In this document: positions 36,950 through 47,846 of the stretch, piece by piece
Layout of the letters: every line of letters starts with the position of its first letter
Position numbering within the stretch: position 1 is the first letter of the stretch
Assembly: GCF_024138675.1 (NCBI RefSeq)
Contig: NZ_CP090959.1
Coordinates: 2,015,501-2,079,500, forward strand
Direction: 5' to 3'
Length of the DNA stretch: 64,000 bases
Source: Simiduia sp. 21SJ11W-1
Lineage (GTDB): Bacteria; Pseudomonadota; Gammaproteobacteria; Pseudomonadales; Cellvibrionaceae
The notes under the pieces: model-generated
Seen by the model: the letters and a program-made list of their open reading frames with translations, nothing else
The model's database searches: none
Told to the model about the DNA's origin: nothing
Program-made: the position numbers and the translations under genes

Positions 36950-37960
36950 CTACTTCGCCATCGCCCGGCACAAGGCCTGCCAATCCAGTGCCAGCTCCTC
37001 CAGCAGCAGCTGGGCATTGGGGTTGGCACCGCTGCTAAACGCCAGCCGCGCACGCCCTACTTTCTCGTAATATCGGTGTAAAATCGCAGGATCTCCCCTG
37101 CCCATCAAGCGCTGTGCCCAGGTAAGGTTCTCATGCTCGCCCCCAGCCCCCCATTGCAAGGCGCGCAGCAAGCGGCTCAACCACACCTGCACCCAACCGA
37201 GCAATTGCTGGTGATCTTGCGCCAGCCACTGGGCGGCTAGCTCCAGCGGGCCCATTTGCCCGAGCGCCAACGCCTCTAACCCCTTCATCAACCCCTGATG
37301 ATTCTCCAGGCAATCACCCTCGAGTAAATCAGTGGCCGCAAGCGGCGCGCCGCCGGCCATATCCAGCAGCAGCTCAGGCGCAATGCGATTACCCACCAGC
37401 GGTGTGAGCCACGGGAGCACCTGCTGGGCGGGTGGCTGCCCGAAAGACAGCAACCGGCACCGGCTACGAATGGTTGAAAGCACGCCACTTGCCTGGTGGC
37501 TCACCAACAGCAGATAGGCATCGCCCGCTGGCTCCTCCAGGCTTTTTAGTAGCGCATTGGCGGCTGCTGTGGTCATGGCCTCAGCAGGGGCAAGCACAAC
37601 CACCTTGCGCCCGCCTTGCTGTGCGGTTTTTGCCAGAAACTCTGTCACCCGGCGCACGGCGTCAATTTTAATGGCTTTACCCGGGGCTTCCGGCTCAATC
37701 AGCATTAAATCCGGGTGGCTGCCCGCTTTGACCAGCTGGCAACTTTTACAACGCCCACAGGCAAGCTCCGAGTTAGCCGGCGTACACATCAACTTGTGCG
37801 CCACCAAGAGCGCTAGGTGCGCCTTGCCGACCCCGGCTATACCGGAAAACAACAAACCGTGTGGCAGGCGAGCCTGGGCTATTGCCGTGCACAGCCCTTG
37901 CCAATGCTCACCCTGCCAAGGGTAAGGGCTTAACCCGAATTCAGTTTCTGTGAGTGTCAT
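36950..37960 (-). CDS. holB: DNA polymerase III subunit delta'
   Basis: A 336-residue clamp-loader subunit. A degenerate nucleotide-binding loop (SGIAGVGKAHLAL) is followed by the zinc module CTPANSELACGRCKSCQ, the region DAVRRVTEFLAKTAQQGG, and EAMTTAAANALLKSLEEP containing the sensor features. It helps open the beta clamp. Divergent from rluA. In E. coli the gene directly follows tmk; here rluA intervenes. Confidence 0.93.
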   Translation of the reverse strand: MTLTETEFGLSPYPWQGEHWQGLCTAIAQARLPHGLLFSGIAGVGKAHLALLVAHKLMCTPANSELACGRCKSCQLVKAGSHPDLMLIEPEAPGKAIKIDAVRRVTEFLAKTAQQGGRKVVVLAPAEAMTTAAANALLKSLEEPAGDAYLLLVSHQASGVLSTIRSRCRLLSFGQPPAQQVLPWLTPLVGNRIAPELLLDMAGGAPLAATDLLEGDCLENHQGLMKGLEALALGQMGPLELAAQWLAQDHQQLLGWVQVWLSRLLRALQWGAGGEHENLTWAQRLMGRGDPAILHRYYEKVGRARLAFSSGANPNAQLLLEELALDWQALCRAMAK

Positions 37961-38051
37961 AAACCTCTGATATCCGCCCTATTTTGATAGCAACGCGCTT
38001 CGCCAGCGGCCACTTTATTTGCGATAATTCGAACATTATTTGGAGTAGCCA

Positions 38052-38726
38052 GTGCCAACCCACCCATCGCTCAAGCAGCCGCTAGCCTCGCCGACCACCA
38101 ACCCTGTGATTGTGTACGAAGACGATCACCTGCTGGTTATTGATAAACCCGCCAACATGCTGAGCGTGCCCGGCCGCGGCCCAGACAAGCAAGACTGCGC
38201 CATTGCCCGCATTCAGCAAAGCCATCCGCAGGCGCTGATTGTTCACAGGCTGGATTATGCCACCTCCGGGTTGCTGGTCGTAGCACTCTCTAAAGCGGTG
38301 CATCGCAGTTTGAGTAAACTTTTCGAAGTGCGCGCCATACAAAAGCGCTATTGCGCAACTGTCGATGGCCAGGTGGCGCAAGATCACGGGGAGATAACCC
38401 TGCCCCTTATTTGCGACTGGCCCAACCGCCCCTTGCAGAAAGTGGATTTCGCGCAGGGCAAGCCTGCGTGCACGCAATACCGTGTGCTAAGCCGCGATGC
38501 GCACGCGGACACCTCGCGCGTGGCACTCACACCCATCACCGGGCGCTCCCACCAGCTACGGGTTCATATGCAGCAAATCGGGCACCCTATTGTTGGCGAT
38601 GAATTTTACGCACCGCCTGCAGCTTTTAATAAAGCTCCGCGCCTATTGTTGCACGCAGAATATCTGGCCTTTGAACACCCGGTGACAAATCGCACGCTAA
38701 CGCTAGACAGCCCGCCACCCTTTTGA
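38052..38726 (+). CDS. rluA: RluA-family pseudouridine synthase (tRNA Psi32 / 23S Psi746)
   Basis: A 224-residue single-domain pseudouridine synthase, no S4 domain. Catalytic Asp in VHRLDYATSGLLVVAL; VDGQVAQDHGEITLPLICDWPNRPLQKVD and TGRSHQLRVHMQQIGHPIVGD are RluA-like. RluA modifies U32 of several tRNAs and U746 of 23S rRNA. GTG start at 38052 with GGAG six bases upstream. On the plus strand, inserted between tmk and holB. Confidence 0.88.
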   Translation: MPTHPSLKQPLASPTTNPVIVYEDDHLLVIDKPANMLSVPGRGPDKQDCAIARIQQSHPQALIVHRLDYATSGLLVVALSKAVHRSLSKLFEVRAIQKRYCATVDGQVAQDHGEITLPLICDWPNRPLQKVDFAQGKPACTQYRVLSRDAHADTSRVALTPITGRSHQLRVHMQQIGHPIVGDEFYAPPAAFNKAPRLLLHAEYLAFEHPVTNRTLTLDSPPPF

Positions 38727-38776
38727 ATGTGCAAGGCAATGAATAACAAACCTGCCGCAAGCCCGTGAGCTGCAAT

Positions 38777-40454
<1,678 letters not shown>

Positions 40455-40483
40455 AACTCTCTCCTTAAGGACTTGGGCCTTAC

Positions 40484-41356
40484 CTAGTGGCGCTCTGAAA
40501 ACACCGATTCTACCGCAGCCAAAAATTGCTGCCGACCAGCGCTTGCGTTAAAGGTTTTCACTTTGCCCAAGGCCTCATTGTTGCTGCAGGTGGCGCCTGC
40601 CATATCCAGCCGCCAGGTGGCCTGCACCCCGCGGTAGGCATTGATGAAATAAAGCGCATCGGCATCTGCAAGATCTTCGAGTGTTAGTGGGCGAGCGGCT
40701 TGTTCTATCACCCCTTTGGCCAGTAAACAGGCGCGCATAACACCCTTCACGCCTGCCTGTGATAATGAGGGCGTAACCAATTTTCCGCCAAGGCCCAACA
40801 CCAAATTGCTTGATACACCTTCAACCAGCTGGCCGCGGCTATCGCACATTACGGCCTCATCAAACCCGCTAATGGCCAACGCACGGGCAGCCAGTACCTG
40901 CTCCAAGCGGTTGCAGTGCTTTATACCGGCCAGTGGGGAATCCGCCAGCCGCACAGGGCTAATACAAGCAGATATTTCCGAGGCCTTCTGAGCACTCGCA
41001 GGGAAAAACTGGATGATAACCTGCGCTTTCGCGTCGGGCTCTGGCTGGTAACCCAGGCCGCCTGCGCCTGGGGTGAGCAAAATTTTCAAGCGGCCCTGCC
41101 GCTGGCCTTCTGCCGCAGCAAGAGACAGCACCCTTTTAATTTGCCGGGAAATTTGGCCCGCATCTGGCGGTGCGATAAAAAGCTTTGGCGCATCAGCAAG
41201 CAAACGTTTCAGGTGCCACGAAAGCAGCGGTACCTCCCCCCCCATAACACGCGCGGTTTCAAACAACCCTTGCCCGTATAGCAGCCCGCGATCTTGCGCC
41301 GAGCACGCGGCACCGGCCACACCATCAATTAATGTAATGACACTTGCTGAAGCCAA
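40484..41356 (-). CDS. pabC: Aminodeoxychorismate lyase
   Basis: A 290-residue PLP enzyme (fold type IV) that turns aminodeoxychorismate into p-aminobenzoate and pyruvate for folate. DRGLLYGQGLFETARV and LLSWHLKRLL near the N-terminus, PLP Lys in SPLAGIKHCNRLEQVLAARA, then GFDEAVMCDSRGQLVEGVSSNLVL. TTG start at 41356 with GAGGG upstream. Follows fabF; ends 29 bp before the mltG start. Confidence 0.92.
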   Translation of the reverse strand: MASASVITLIDGVAGAACSAQDRGLLYGQGLFETARVMGGEVPLLSWHLKRLLADAPKLFIAPPDAGQISRQIKRVLSLAAAEGQRQGRLKILLTPGAGGLGYQPEPDAKAQVIIQFFPASAQKASEISACISPVRLADSPLAGIKHCNRLEQVLAARALAISGFDEAVMCDSRGQLVEGVSSNLVLGLGGKLVTPSLSQAGVKGVMRACLLAKGVIEQAARPLTLEDLADADALYFINAYRGVQATWRLDMAGATCSNNEALGKVKTFNASAGRQQFLAAVESVFSERH

Positions 41357-41419
41357 CCTATGCCCTCAAATTTAATCGCCACGTGAACTTAAACGCAAAA
41401 AACACTGCACGCAAACAAA

Positions 41420-41442
41420 AACGGCGACCATGAGATCGCCGT
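41420..41442 (-). terminator. Terminator after fabF
   Basis: An 8-bp stem (41420-41427 with 41435-41442) immediately after the fabF stop, followed on the minus strand by TTTGTTT. It probably ends most fab-operon transcripts before pabC. Confidence 0.7.
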
Positions 41443-41461
41443 TGTGCGCAGTTGCCGGAAC

Positions 41462-42700
41462 TTAAACCTTTTTAAATACCAGCGTGCCATTGGTGCCGCC
41501 GAACCCAAATGAATTGGACATGGCAACATCAATGGGCATTTCCTGCGCGGTATTTGGCACAAGATTAATATCACAACCTTCGCTGGGGTTTTCCAGGTTA
41601 ATTGTGGGCGGTGCCACCTGATCACGAATGGCCAATACACTGAAGATGGCCTCTACGGCACCGGCGGCGCCCAACAGGTGGCCAATCATGGATTTGGTTG
41701 AGCTTACTGCAACCTTGTCCTGTGCAGCACCCATCACCGACTTCACTGCCTGACATTCGGCAATATCGCCTGCAGGTGTGGAAGTACCGTGCGCGTTGAT
41801 GTAGTTCACCAACGAGGCATCCAGGCCTGCATCTTTAAGGGCATTGCGCATACTGAGCGCTGCACCTGCGCCATTTTCTGGCGGCGAGGTCATGTGATAT
41901 GCATCGCCGCTCATACCAAAGCCAACCACTTCTGCATAAATTTTGGCGCCACGCGCCTTGGCGTGTTCGTATTCTTCCAGCACTAACACACCGGCGCCAT
42001 CGCCCAGCACAAATCCGTCGCGGTCTTTATCCCACGGGCGGCTGGCGCGTGTTGGGTCGTCATTGCGGGTAGAAAGCGCACGGGCTGCGGCAAAACCTGC
42101 AAGGCCAACCGGCGTGGTGGCCATCTCTGCGCCACCGGCCAGCATCACATCGGTTTCGCCGTATTGAATAGAACGTGCGGCCAAACCAATGGCATGGGTA
42201 CCGGTAGTGCAGGCGGTAACAACAGCCAAGTTCGGGCCTTTGAAACCATACTTGATTGAGAGATTACCGGCGATCATGTTAATGATGGCACCAGGTACGA
42301 AAAACGGCGAAATGCGGCGCGGGCCTTTGTCTTCAATGGTAAGCGCACCATCGGCTATAGAGCCAATGCCGCCAATACCGGCACCAATCACGGCACCAAT
42401 GCGCTCGGCATTGGCATCGGTCACTTCAATGCCGGCATCTTCCCAGGCCTGAATGCCGGCAACCATACCGTATTGAATAAATGGATCCATTTTGCGGGCA
42501 TCTTTCACCGCAAGGTAGGGCTCCACCTCGAAATTTTTTACAGCGGCACTAAACGTGGTTGTGAAAGGCGTGGTGTCAAAATGTGTGATGGGCGCAACGC
42601 CGCTTTGACCCGCCAAAATACCACTCCAGGTATCGGCTACTGTATTTCCCAAGGGCGAAACCATGCCCATACCGGTAACAACAACTCGTTTTCGCGACAC
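41462..42700 (-). CDS. fabF: 3-oxoacyl-ACP synthase II
   Basis: A 412-residue elongating condensing enzyme. The catalytic triad is Cys about 163 ([12 protein letters not shown]), His in [12 protein letters not shown] and His in [18 protein letters not shown] start at 42700 ([15 protein letters not shown]) with GGAG seven bases upstream; the longer frame to 42727 is rejected. Extends acyl-ACP and sets temperature-dependent unsaturated chain length in E. coli. Last gene of the fab cluster. Confidence 0.96.
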   Translation of the reverse strand: MSRKRVVVTGMGMVSPLGNTVADTWSGILAGQSGVAPITHFDTTPFTTTFSAAVKNFEVEPYLAVKDARKMDPFIQYGMVAGIQAWEDAGIEVTDANAERIGAVIGAGIGGIGSIADGALTIEDKGPRRISPFFVPGAIINMIAGNLSIKYGFKGPNLAVVTACTTGTHAIGLAARSIQYGETDVMLAGGAEMATTPVGLAGFAAARALSTRNDDPTRASRPWDKDRDGFVLGDGAGVLVLEEYEHAKARGAKIYAEVVGFGMSGDAYHMTSPPENGAGAALSMRNALKDAGLDASLVNYINAHGTSTPAGDIAECQAVKSVMGAAQDKVAVSSTKSMIGHLLGAAGAVEAIFSVLAIRDQVAPPTINLENPSEGCDINLVPNTAQEMPIDVAMSNSFGFGGTNGTLVFKKV

Positions 42701-42785
42701 GTTCAATCTCCAATCTGCGCACTGCAATACACACTTAGAAAGTTTAAAGCACCCTGCGGCTACGCTTTTCGATCATACAAAAAAC

Positions 42786-42820
42786 AAAAGCCGTACTATT
42801 GCGAAATAGTGACGGCTTTT
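42786..42820 (-). terminator. Terminator/hairpin after acpP
   Basis: A long interrupted hairpin, AAAAGCCGT pairing with ACGGCTTTT and an inner ACTATT/AATAGT stem, lies 28 bp after the acpP stop, with a T run on the minus strand. It probably attenuates read-through into fabF, allowing high acpP mRNA relative to fabF. Confidence 0.75.
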
Positions 42821-42848
42821 GCGTTGAACAGAAATTCCGTTCGGCTGA

Positions 42849-43085
42849 TTACGCGAGGTGCTCGTTGATGTAATCAATAGCCAGCTGAACAGTGGTGATC
42901 TTCTCAGCTTCTTCGTCAGGAATTTCGGTTTCGAACTCTTCTTCCAAAGCCATAACCAGCTCAACGGTATCGAGAGAATCAGCACCCAAGTCTTCTACGA
43001 AAGAGGCTTCGTTTTTTACTTCTTCTTCTTTAACACCAAGCTGCTCGGCGACAATCTTCTTTACGCGCTCTTCAATGCTGCTCAT
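42849..43085 (-). CDS. acpP: Acyl carrier protein
   Basis: A 78-residue acidic protein carrying acyl chains on 4'-phosphopantetheine at Ser37 of [20 protein letters not shown]. Almost identical to E. coli AcpP. ATG at 43085 ([10 protein letters not shown]) chosen over a TTG four codons earlier. The 195-bp gap to fabG and the downstream hairpin fit separate high-level expression. Confidence 0.98.
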   Translation of the reverse strand: MSSIEERVKKIVAEQLGVKEEEVKNEASFVEDLGADSLDTVELVMALEEEFETEIPDEEAEKITTVQLAIDYINEHLA

Positions 43086-43187
43086 ATCGTTTTTCAACTC
43101 CTAGTTGGTAATATCAGTCAAACCGTTGTCTTAACTAGCCTGACAAGCGGCCAATAAATTTTAGTGCTTCGGCCAACACGGGTCGGC

Positions 43188-43216
43188 ATTTTACATGGAT
43201 TTTTAACCGGTTGTAA
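43188..43216 (-). promoter_or_regulatory. Possible sigma-70 promoter for acpP
   Basis: On the minus strand, TTACAA (43216-43211) and TAAAAT (43193-43188) are 17 bp apart with a GC-rich stretch just downstream. The -10 is good and the -35 poor. The position in the unusually long fabG-acpP gap supports it. Confidence 0.35.
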
Positions 43217-43280
43217 CGCAAACCGGCCAAAATTTTGCTTTTACAGGCATAAACCTATAAAAAACAATAACTTACACGGC

Positions 43281-44018
43281 TTACGCCATGTACATACCGC
43301 CGTTTACATGAATGGTTTCACCCGTCACATAAGCAGCGGCATCGCTGGCCAAAAAGGCCACTACGCCGGCGATTTCCTCAGGCTGCCCCAGGCGCGCCAG
43401 CGGAATGTTGGCCAGCATGAGCTCTTTCTGGGCGTCAGGCAGCTCCTTGGTCATATCGGTATCGATAAAACCCGGGGCTACAGTGTTAACCGTTATGTTG
43501 CGCGAGCCTACTTCTTTGGCCAGCGCGCGTGCAAAGCCGCCCACACCGGCCTTAGTGGCCGCATAGTTTGATTGGCCTGCATTACCCATGGCGCCCACAA
43601 CGGAGCTGATATTGATAATGCGGCCCCAGCGGGCTTTCATCATGCCGCGCAGGCAGCCCTTGCTCAGGCGATAAATAGAACTTAAGTTGGTATTGATGAC
43701 ATCAAACCACTCGTCATCGCCCATGCGCATCAACAGGTTATCTTTGGTGATGCCTGCATTATTCACCAGAATTTGCGGGGCGCCATACTTCTCACCCACA
43801 GCGCCCAGCAACGCAGCTACGGAATCTGCATCGGTCACATTGAGCACCATCCCCTCACCTTTCAGGCCTTTCTCGGCCAGGCGCGCTGAAATGGCGGCAG
43901 CACCTTTTTCGCTGGTTGCGGTGCCTATTACGGTTGCACCTTGCGCACCCAACAAATCGGCAATGGCCGCGCCAATACCACGGCTTGCGCCAGTTACGAG
44001 GGCGATTTTATTTTCCAT
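43281..44018 (-). CDS. fabG: 3-oxoacyl-ACP reductase
   Basis: A 245-residue short-chain dehydrogenase using NADPH to reduce beta-ketoacyl-ACP. Cofactor motif GASRGIG, NNAG, and the catalytic Ser-Tyr-Lys in ISSVVGAMGNAGQSNYAATKAG. ATG at 44018 (MENKIALVTGAS); the upstream 22 codons of open frame overlap the fabD end and are rejected. Between fabD and acpP. Confidence 0.96.
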   Translation of the reverse strand: MENKIALVTGASRGIGAAIADLLGAQGATVIGTATSEKGAAAISARLAEKGLKGEGMVLNVTDADSVAALLGAVGEKYGAPQILVNNAGITKDNLLMRMGDDEWFDVINTNLSSIYRLSKGCLRGMMKARWGRIINISSVVGAMGNAGQSNYAATKAGVGGFARALAKEVGSRNITVNTVAPGFIDTDMTKELPDAQKELMLANIPLARLGQPEEIAGVVAFLASDAAAYVTGETIHVNGGMYMA

Positions 44019-44043
44019 AACAATTCTCTTTATATGTGGGCAA

Positions 44044-44988
44044 TTAAGCCCCAGTTTCCGACAAGGCCTTAGACAGCTCATCAACGCTGCCCGTGGTTAC
44101 TGCCTGCAAAGATTTATCAATACGCTTGGCAAGCCCCGCCAGCACGGCGCCAGGGCCGCACTCTACGAGCTTCGTGATGCCCGCTGTCGCGAGCGCGTTT
44201 ACACAATCTACCCAAAGTACGGGCTGGTAAATTTGTTCAATCATGAGCTTTTTGATAACAAGCGGATCTGATTCTGTTTTCGCGTGCACATTGTGCACTA
44301 CAGGTATCATTGGCGCGCTGAAGGTAGTTGCCTCAATCAAAGAGGCCAGCTGATCGGCGGCCGGGCGCATCAGGCTCGTGTGGAAAGGGGCACTCACCGG
44401 CAGTGGCAGCGCGCGCTTGGCTCCGGCCTCTTTGCACAGTGCCATCGCCTGCTCAACTGCGGCGGCCTCACCGGCAATCACCACCTGGCCTGGCGAGTTA
44501 AAATTCACAGCAGATACCACACCAGCCGCCGCAGCCTGCTCGCAGGCCTTGATAATCAAATCATCATCCAGACCAATGATAGCCGCCATTGCGCCTTTGC
44601 CCGCAGGCACAGCCGCCTGCATAAAGGCGCCGCGCTGCTGCACGAGCTTTACTGCATCGGTAAAGGCCACAACACCTGAACACACCAACGCAGACCACTC
44701 ACCCAGGCTGTGGCCTGCCATCAGGCTTGGGGCGGCACCCTTGCGCGACTGCCATAGGCGCCAAATGGCAACACTGGCAGTTAATAACAGCGGCTGGGTG
44801 CGCTCGGTGAGATTAATATCTTCCTGGGCACCCTCTTGCACCAGCGCCCAAAGGTCGTAACCCAATACAGCGGAGGCTTCGGCAAAGGTTTCTTCGATAA
44901 CAGGGTTTTGCTCAGCCAAATCGGCCAGCATGCCTATTTTCTGGGAACCCTGGCCCGGGAATACAAACGCGAGTTGTGCATCAGACAT
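44044..44988 (-). CDS. fabD: Malonyl-CoA:ACP transacylase
   Basis: A 314-residue enzyme loading malonate on ACP. FVFPGQGSQKIGM at the N-terminus, nucleophile Ser94 in AGHSLGEWSAL, and His in SAPFHTSLM. ATG at 44988 has AGGTGA six bases upstream. Lies directly downstream of plsX (92-bp gap); fabH, which is between them in E. coli, is absent. Confidence 0.96.
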   Translation of the reverse strand: MSDAQLAFVFPGQGSQKIGMLADLAEQNPVIEETFAEASAVLGYDLWALVQEGAQEDINLTERTQPLLLTASVAIWRLWQSRKGAAPSLMAGHSLGEWSALVCSGVVAFTDAVKLVQQRGAFMQAAVPAGKGAMAAIIGLDDDLIIKACEQAAAAGVVSAVNFNSPGQVVIAGEAAAVEQAMALCKEAGAKRALPLPVSAPFHTSLMRPAADQLASLIEATTFSAPMIPVVHNVHAKTESDPLVIKKLMIEQIYQPVLWVDCVNALATAGITKLVECGPGAVLAGLAKRIDKSLQAVTTGSVDELSKALSETGA

Positions 44989-45080
44989 TATCAATCACCT
45001 AAACAATGGTTGGCAGAGGCAGCCTCGCCACACCGATAACTGTTATTTTCACTAAGGTTTGGCGCGCCTGTACGGCATAC

Positions 45081-46097
45081 CTAACTGGGTTCGCCGGCCT
45101 CGGCTGCTCCAACATGTTCCACAAGATTTGCCACAAGCTTCGCCGGCAAGCCCTGCTCGGCTTGCTGGATTGCCACGCAGATTGCGTTAAAAAACGCGGC
45201 GCTGTCGGCACTGCCATGGCTCTTGATGAGCGGGCGAGTCAAGCCCAAAAAACTGGCGCCATTATAGCGGGCAGGGTCGAACTTTTTACGCCATTTTAGC
45301 AATACGGGTTTGGCTAACTGGCCAACCAATTTGCCATACCAGGTTGCCGAAAAGGCCGCTCTGAGCTGCTCTACCAGAAACACCGCAGCCCCCTCGCTGG
45401 CTTTCAGTGCAATATTGCCCGTAAAGCCGTCGGTCACCACCACGTCCACATTGCCATCGAGCATGTGATTAGGCTCTATAAACCCCGCATACTGCAGGCT
45501 TTGTAACTCACCCAAAAGCTTTGCTGCCCCCGAGAGCAGCTCGCCTCCCTTGTTGGGCTCAGTGCCGATATTCAGCAGCGCAACGCGCGGGCTGGCGGCG
45601 CCAGACACCACAGCCCCCATGCGTGCAAACTGCACCAGCAGCAACGGCGAAGCCTCGATGTTAGCCCCCAGATCCAATACCCAGGTTTGCCCCTGACGCG
45701 TTGGCCAGCGTTGGCAAATGGCGGGCCGCTCCACACCTGGCAGCATGCCTAACAACCGCTTACCTGCCACCATCAAGGCACCGGTGTTGCCGCCACTCAC
45801 ACAAGCCACGGAGTGCCCCAGCGCGAGCGACTCAACCGCCAGCCACATACTGCTTTTGCGTTGGCGCAATACTTCGGTAGGTTTGAGAGCAGGCGATATT
45901 TCAGCGTCGGCCATTAGCCAATCGCAACGGGTGTGGGTGCGCAGATTTGCGGGGAGCAGGCTTTGCCCGTGGGATGTACCCACTAGCAGGAGTTCTAGGG
46001 AGGGGAAGCGGGAGAGCGCCTTTTCACAGGCGAGAAAAACAGCGCGGGGACCTAAGTCCCCGCCCATTACATCTACGGTAATCCGCAATGTGGTCAA
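45081..46097 (-). CDS. plsX: Phosphate acyltransferase PlsX
   Basis: A 338-residue enzyme making acyl-phosphate from acyl-ACP for phospholipid synthesis. VDVMGGDLGPRAVFLA, CVSGGNTGALM, LDLGANIEASPLLLVQFA, and VVVTDGFTGNIALKASEG are characteristic. TTG start at 46097, 9 bp after rpmF, without a strong Shine-Dalgarno sequence. Part of yceD-rpmF-plsX-fabDG-acpP-fabF. Confidence 0.95.
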   Translation of the reverse strand: MTTLRITVDVMGGDLGPRAVFLACEKALSRFPSLELLLVGTSHGQSLLPANLRTHTRCDWLMADAEISPALKPTEVLRQRKSSMWLAVESLALGHSVACVSGGNTGALMVAGKRLLGMLPGVERPAICQRWPTRQGQTWVLDLGANIEASPLLLVQFARMGAVVSGAASPRVALLNIGTEPNKGGELLSGAAKLLGELQSLQYAGFIEPNHMLDGNVDVVVTDGFTGNIALKASEGAAVFLVEQLRAAFSATWYGKLVGQLAKPVLLKWRKKFDPARYNGASFLGLTRPLIKSHGSADSAAFFNAICVAIQQAEQGLPAKLVANLVEHVGAAEAGEPS

Positions 46098-46106
46098 GCG
46101 CGAGTA

Positions 46107-46289
46107 TTACTCGTCGCTGCCTTTATCAATCACTTTGCGACCGCGGTAGAAACCGTCTGCCGTCACATTGTGACGACGGTGCTTTTCACCGCTGGTTGGG
46201 TCGATAGACAGGGTTGGGCCTGTCAGGGCATCGTGTGAACGACGCATGTCACGACGTGAACGAGACTTCTTGTTTTGTTGTACAGCCAT
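46107..46289 (-). CDS. rpmF: 50S ribosomal protein L32
   Basis: A 60-residue basic protein, [20 protein letters not shown], lacking the zinc-binding Cys pairs (Cys-minus form). ATG at 46289 with GGAGC upstream. Classic yceD-rpmF-plsX order couples ribosome and lipid synthesis. Confidence 0.96.
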   Translation of the reverse strand: MAVQQNKKSRSRRDMRRSHDALTGPTLSIDPTSGEKHRRHNVTADGFYRGRKVIDKGSDE

Positions 46290-46332
46290 GATAGCTCCTA
46301 CTTACCAAATGGACTGAAGCCGGGGCGCCTCG

Positions 46333-46866
46333 TTATTTCGGCGAGCCCTTAAGTTGCTCCAGCACTTTAAAAGGGTTGTCAGACTCCTGTGTGTCTGGCT
46401 CGACTTCGCCAACACTCAACACTGAGGGGTCTACACACTGCTCTTCGTGATACGCCACCATTGGCAACGCCAGCAACAGCTCTTCTTCTACTGCGTCGTA
46501 CAGATCGGCCGGGCCTTCATCCAAAATCCAAGGTTCTAAATCCTTAGACAGGTTTTGAGCCTGAGCTTCTGTCCACACTACCGCCAGGGCGATGTTCGCA
46601 TGCAGATCGAGCTGAGTTGGCTGCAGACAACGCTGACAAACCACTGAAACTCTTGCATCGGCGTTGCCTTTGAGGGTTTTTGCGCCCTGCTCATCAACAC
46701 CAAAATTCAGATGTACATCTATCTCTTCGGCCCCACCCTGCACCGCATCGTGCAAACGCGACAGTGCTTTCAACGGGATACGACCAGATAGACTTATCCC
46801 CTTCTGTGCGAATTTCCGCGGGTCTACCTGCCTAGGCAGGGTTGTTGTAGAGGGGGCATCTGACAT
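46333..46866 (-). CDS. yceD: YceD family protein (DUF177), 23S rRNA accumulation protein
   Basis: A 177-residue protein with VVCQRCLQPTQLDLHANIALAVVWTEAQA and the acidic middle region WILDEGPADLYDAVEEELLLALPMVAYHEEQC typical of YceD. Its loss lowers 23S rRNA in E. coli; biochemical activity unknown. First gene of the rpmF-plsX-fab cluster, divergent from maf. Confidence 0.93.
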   Translation of the reverse strand: MSDAPSTTTLPRQVDPRKFAQKGISLSGRIPLKALSRLHDAVQGGAEEIDVHLNFGVDEQGAKTLKGNADARVSVVCQRCLQPTQLDLHANIALAVVWTEAQAQNLSKDLEPWILDEGPADLYDAVEEELLLALPMVAYHEEQCVDPSVLSVGEVEPDTQESDNPFKVLEQLKGSPK

Positions 46867-47094
46867 AAGCGCGCAATTCTAGGGTCAAGATTATGTGCTG
46901 TCAAAGGGAAATAACCACTATTTCAGGGGCTTGGCGCAGTTTTTTGGGTTTTCAGGCAGTCAACGACGGCTTTTTACCCCTGCACCCCTGACCGCCGACA
47001 TACTACCGGCTTTCTGGCCTGCACGGGCAGATACATCTACTATAGCCCGCTTTACCCAAGCGCCCCTAAAAACACCATCCGGCGACAGACTCCA

Positions 47095-47688
47095 ATGACC
47101 ACAAACCCTCAAATACTACTGGCCTCAAGCTCACCCTATCGCAAAACCTTACTGGAACGACTTGGACTTGCCTTTACCACAGCCAGCCCGAACGTGGATG
47201 AAACACCCCACCCGAACGAAACCCCCAAAGCCCTGGCCGAGCGGCTGGCAGCCAGCAAAGCCCGGGCATTAAGCCAGCAATACCCCAAGGCGCTGATCAT
47301 TGGTTCGGATCAAACCGCAGACTGCAACGGCACCTTACTGGGCAAACCCGGCACCGAAAAAGCGGCTATCACCCAACTTGCACACTGCAGCGGCCAACAA
47401 GTGAACTTTTACACGGGCTTAAGCCTGCTCAACAGCCAAACCGGCGAGCAGCTCACCACCAGCATTGAGTACCGGGTGGAATTTCTCGCACTCACTGATA
47501 CGCAAATACGCGCCTATATAAAGAAGGAGCAACCGCAGGATTGCGCCGGCAGCTTCAAATGCGAAGGACTTGGGAGCGCGCTGTTTAACAAACTGGAGGG
47601 CGAAGACCCCACAGCCCTGGTAGGCCTGCCGCTAATAGCCCTGTGCAAAATGCTGCGCCACTTTGGCATCGACCCACTCAAAAGCTGA
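47095..47688 (+). CDS. Maf family nucleotide pyrophosphatase (YceF-like)
   Basis: A 197-residue house-cleaning nucleotide pyrophosphatase. LASSSPYRKTLLERLGLAF, DETPHPNETPKALAERLAASKA, and IIGSDQTADCNGTLLGKPG are diagnostic. The position next to yceD points to the YceF (m7GTP) subgroup. ATG at 47095; Shine-Dalgarno weak. The 228-bp gap to yceD holds both promoters. The 3' end abuts the hexamer-repeat tract. Confidence 0.92.
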   Translation: MTTNPQILLASSSPYRKTLLERLGLAFTTASPNVDETPHPNETPKALAERLAASKARALSQQYPKALIIGSDQTADCNGTLLGKPGTEKAAITQLAHCSGQQVNFYTGLSLLNSQTGEQLTTSIEYRVEFLALTDTQIRAYIKKEQPQDCAGSFKCEGLGSALFNKLEGEDPTALVGLPLIALCKMLRHFGIDPLKS

Positions 47689-47741
47689 TACGCCAGCACC
47701 CGGCCATGGCGACTTTCGCCCAATGCTCACTGCCTCTTTTT

Positions 47742-47795
47742 CTGGGCCTGGGTCTGGGTCTGGGTCTGGGTCTGGGTCTGGGTCTGGGTCTAAGC
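47742..47795 (+). repeat. (CTGGGT)n hexanucleotide tandem repeat, G-quadruplex consensus
   Basis: One variant copy (CTGGGC, 47742-47747) and seven perfect copies of CTGGGT (47748-47789) are followed by the degenerate CTAAGC. Eight GGG tracts spaced by three bases match the G-quadruplex consensus on the plus strand. It lies between the convergent 3' ends of maf and the HAD gene. A plus-strand frame through it encodes only a Leu-Gly run and is not a gene. Confidence 0.95.
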
Positions 47796-47846
47796 CTGGG
47801 GCCAAGCCCTAATGTACTTAGCGCTTTATGTTAGCGGTAGTCGCAC

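Noticed and set aside
47643-47834. Plus-strand frame coding a Leu-Gly run
   Set aside because: Created by the CTGGGT repeat; overlaps maf end and has no real start.
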